DNA from: Candidatus Kuenenia stuttgartensis
GTDB taxonomy: Bacteria > Bacteroidota > Bacteroidia > Chitinophagales > Chitinophagaceae
Direction of reading: 5' to 3'
NCBI GenBank assembly: GCA_943330835.2
Contig: CALQJH020000096.1
Span: 1-7,090 of the forward strand
DNA length: 7,090 bases
A program made the translations under genes and the position numbers. This document shows positions 5,666 to 7,090 of the stretch, in pieces. Below the pieces are notes generated by a model that saw only the letters and a list, made by a program, of their open reading frames with translations, had not been told where the DNA came from and searched no databases. How positions within the stretch are numbered: position 1 is the first letter of the stretch; each line of letters opens with the position of its first letter.

Positions 5666-5760
5666 GGTTTAAAAGGTTCCAAAAGTTCAAAAGGTTTTAG
5701 AAGTTAAATAAGCCAAACTGATTGAACGTATTGAACTTCTGACACCTCTGAAACACTTGA
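5666..5760. repeat. Imperfect inverted repeat between gap and pgk, related to the IVP-flanking repeat
   Basis: The left half (AGGTTTAAAAGGTTCC...AAAAGGTTTT) is a variant of the AAAGGTTTCAAAGG repeat. Segments 5685-5712 and 5727-5754 are reverse complements at 21 of 28 positions around a 14-nt centre, so the region can fold into a long hairpin. ATTGAACTTCTGAC at 5730-5743 matches ATTGAATTTCTGAC at 1157-1170, the 3' end of the IVP gene, with one mismatch. It therefore looks like a gene-less or decayed relative of the IVP-containing unit. In the gap-pgk transcript the hairpin would lie between the two coding regions. Confidence 0.6.
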
Positions 5761-5762
5761 TA

Positions 5763-6773
5763 CTACGAAATCAATCCTGCGAAATACTTCACGGTTCTTA
5801 CTAACTGTGATACATAACTCATTTCATTATCGTACCAACTCACCGTTTTAACCATTTGTTTATCTCCAACAGACATCACTTTTGTTTGTGTTGCATCAAA
5901 TAAAGAACCAAAATGGATACCAATAACATCGCTGCTCACAATTTCATCTTCATTGTAGCCAAAACTTTCATTGCTAGCTGCTTTCATGGCGGCATTGATT
6001 ACCTCAACAGTAGCAGGCTTTTCCAAAATAGAATACAATTCTGTAACAGACCCTGTAATTACGGGAACACGTTGTGCGCCACCATCTAATTTTCCTTTTA
6101 ATTCAGGCAAAACTAAACCTATTGCTTTTGCAGCACCGGTACTATTGGGAACGATATTCGCTGCTGCAGCTCTTGCACGACGAAGATCTCCTTTTGGATG
6201 TGGTGCATCTAAAGTATTTTGGTCATTTGTATAGGCGTGAATAGTACTCATTATTCCCGTTACTATTCCGAAATGATCATTTAAAACTTTTGCCATTGGA
6301 GCGAGACAATTTGTTGTACAACTTGCGCAACTTATAATCGTTTCGCTTCCATCAAGAATAGCGTGGTTCACATTAAATACGACTGTTTTCAAATCTCCGG
6401 TTGCAGGAGCAGAAATAACGACTCTTTTTGCGCCGGCAGTTAAATGGGCTGCTGCTTTATCTTTATCTGTAAAAAAGCCTGTGCTTTCAATCACGACATC
6501 GACCTCATGAATTCCCCAAGGAATTTGAGCAGGATCTTTTTGAGCATAAATTTTCACATCATGTCCGTTTACAACAATTGAATTTTCCGTATGTTTTACA
6601 TCTTCGGAAAATCGGCCTTGAGCACTATCATATTTCAATAAATGCGCTAATACAGCTGGGCTGGTAAGGTCGTTTATAGCAACAATATCAATGCCTTTCA
6701 TATTGTAAATTTCACGAAAAACAAGACGTCCGATACGACCGAATCCATTAATAGCGACTTTAACTGTGCTCAT
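5763..6773 (-). CDS. gap: Glyceraldehyde-3-phosphate dehydrogenase, NAD-dependent, type I
   Basis: Oxidative phosphorylation of glyceraldehyde-3-phosphate to 1,3-bisphosphoglycerate with NAD+, in the cytoplasm. The 336-residue length is typical. Visible features are the Rossmann loop NGFGRIGR at 9-16, Asp35 at the end of the second strand (favours NAD over NADP), ESTGFF at 96-101, the active site SCASCTTNC with nucleophile Cys152, the base His179 in STIHAYT, the phosphate-site [10 protein letters not shown] at 210-219, and SWYDNEMSY at 312-320. The [18 protein letters not shown] segment (229-246) resembles the glycolytic Bacillus GapA group rather than the E. coli type, as I recall these families. 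The ATG at 6773 starts directly at the Rossmann fold, so the start is secure. pgk follows on the same strand; a TAnnTTTG promoter box lies upstream. Confidence 0.97.
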   Translation of the reverse strand: MSTVKVAINGFGRIGRLVFREIYNMKGIDIVAINDLTSPAVLAHLLKYDSAQGRFSEDVKHTENSIVVNGHDVKIYAQKDPAQIPWGIHEVDVVIESTGFFTDKDKAAAHLTAGAKRVVISAPATGDLKTVVFNVNHAILDGSETIISCASCTTNCLAPMAKVLNDHFGIVTGIMSTIHAYTNDQNTLDAPHPKGDLRRARAAAANIVPNSTGAAKAIGLVLPELKGKLDGGAQRVPVITGSVTELYSILEKPATVEVINAAMKAASNESFGYNEDEIVSSDVIGIHFGSLFDATQTKVMSVGDKQMVKTVSWYDNEMSYVSQLVRTVKYFAGLIS

Positions 6774-6810
6774 AACTAATATTTGAAATTGATTAATAAA
6801 TTTTGAGAGG

Positions 6811-6818
6811 CAAATTTA
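6811..6818 (-). promoter_or_regulatory. Candidate -7 box for gap(-pgk)
   Basis: On the minus strand TAAATTTG (6818-6811) matches TAnnTTTG exactly. The expected start near 6805 gives a leader of about 30 nt before the gap ATG. No convincing TTTG is seen at the -33 distance, so the assignment rests on the -7 box and its position. Confidence 0.45.
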
Positions 6819-6928
6819 CATTTTAAAGGATGAAAAAAGACATTATTTAAAATGATAGTAACTATAAGACAGCATAATAATAATAAAAGCTAGTGCTTTT
6901 AGCTTATTTTTTTGATTTTACTAAAAAA

Positions 6929-6960
6929 TTTGGATGCATAACTACACAATCTTATCTTTG
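6929..6960 (+). promoter_or_regulatory. Bacteroidota promoter for tRNA-Glu
   Basis: TTTG at 6929-6932 and TATCTTTG at 6953-6960 are separated by 20 nt, matching both the -33 (TTTG) and -7 (TAnnTTTG) elements of the Bacteroidota housekeeping promoter. Transcription would start around 6966-6967, about 12 nt before the mature tRNA. This is the best promoter in the window and supports the phylum assignment. Confidence 0.8.
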
Positions 6961-6978
6961 CCGTCCGAAAATCAATTT

Positions 6979-7050
6979 GCCGCGTTGGTCAAGAGGTTAA
7001 GACGCCTCCCTTTCACGGAGGAATCACGGGTTCGAGTCCCGTACGTGGTA
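6979..7050 (+). tRNA. tRNA-Glu (anticodon UUC)
   Basis: A complete cloverleaf can be folded. The acceptor stem is 6979-6985 with 7043-7049 (7 bp, including two G-U pairs). The D arm is GTC/GAC with loop AAGAGGTTAA, and the anticodon stem is CCTCC/GGAGG with loop CTTTCAC and anticodon TTC at 7012-7014. The variable loop has 4 nt, the T stem is ACGGG/CCCGT with loop TTCGAGT, and the discriminator base is A7050. The 3' CCA is not encoded (CAA follows), so it must be added by CCA-adding enzyme. The gene is flanked by its own promoter and terminator, so it is a single-gene transcript divergent from gap. Confidence 0.97.
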
Positions 7051-7052
7051 CA

Positions 7053-7080
7053 AAGCCCCAATTTTATTGGGGCTTTTTTT
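7053..7080 (+). terminator. Intrinsic terminator of the tRNA-Glu gene
   Basis: AAGCCCCAAT at 7053-7062 pairs with ATTGGGGCTT at 7066-7075 (10 bp, 3-nt loop) and runs into a T-tract through 7080. It begins three bases after the tRNA, a textbook intrinsic terminator on the plus strand. Confidence 0.92.
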
Positions 7081-7090
7081 ATACGCAAAA

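Noticed and set aside
5659..5682. Longer pgk starting at a TTG eight codons upstream (and a TTG five codons upstream of the IVP ATG)
   Set aside because: The extra residues are encoded by intergenic repeat sequence, and the downstream ATG in each case begins the conserved N-terminus.
6887..6905. Hairpin AAGCTA/TAGCTT followed by T-rich sequence in the gap-tRNA spacer
   Set aside because: Only 6 bp of mostly A-T pairs with a 7-nt loop and no gene ending nearby; likely chance. Apart from the two promoters, nothing else is seen in 6774-6978.

Overview
The window is chromosomal DNA from a member of the Bacteroidota, probably a Chitinophagaceae/Sphingobacteriia-like lineage (the phylum is inferred with good confidence, the family only loosely). 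The evidence is AT-rich DNA, promoters of the TTTG / TAnnTTTG type, signal peptides ending in ...FSQ, a secreted 'IIKKNGEEIKAKV' protein typical of this phylum, and a stand-alone four-helix-bundle gene of the 23S rRNA intervening-sequence (IVP) family. All recognised protein genes lie on the minus strand. One tRNA gene at the right end is on the plus strand.

Layout, in minus-strand transcription order (right to left). gap (5763-6773, glyceraldehyde-3-phosphate dehydrogenase) and pgk (4465-5658, phosphoglycerate kinase) form a glycolytic pair. Their 104-bp gap is filled by an imperfect inverted repeat. A palindromic hairpin (4394-4415) follows pgk. Next is a secreted or membrane protein of unknown function (3677-4261), closed by a second hairpin of the same type (3613-3635). 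Then come a nucleoside phosphorylase of the uridine phosphorylase family (2665-3537), a deoxyribose-phosphate aldolase (deoC, 1623-2528), a small IVP-family four-helix-bundle gene (1151-1543) bracketed by inverted repeats, and an aldehyde dehydrogenase (1-1090) whose C-terminus lies outside the window. At the right end, divergent from gap, is a tRNA-Glu(UUC) with a near-ideal Bacteroidota promoter and an intrinsic terminator.

The metabolic genes fit together. Nucleoside phosphorolysis yields (deoxy)ribose-1-phosphate. After a mutase step not encoded here, DeoC splits deoxyribose-5-phosphate into glyceraldehyde-3-phosphate and acetaldehyde. The aldehyde dehydrogenase could oxidise acetaldehyde to acetate, and Gap and Pgk take the triose phosphate through lower glycolysis. 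This link is inferred from gene content; co-transcription is not shown.

The least ordinary feature is non-coding. Four intergenic gaps (1091-1150, 1544-1622, 2529-2664, 5659-5762) carry variants of an AAAGGTTTCAAAGGTT-type repeat. Two of these gaps bracket the IVP gene in inverted orientation, so the gene looks like cargo of a small repeat-bounded unit. The copy between gap and pgk looks like a gene-less version of the same structure. A second, unrelated repeat family (GCCCAYGG...CCRTGGGC hairpins) flanks the secreted-protein gene. No CRISPR array, phage gene, transposase or complete novel enzymatic system is visible.
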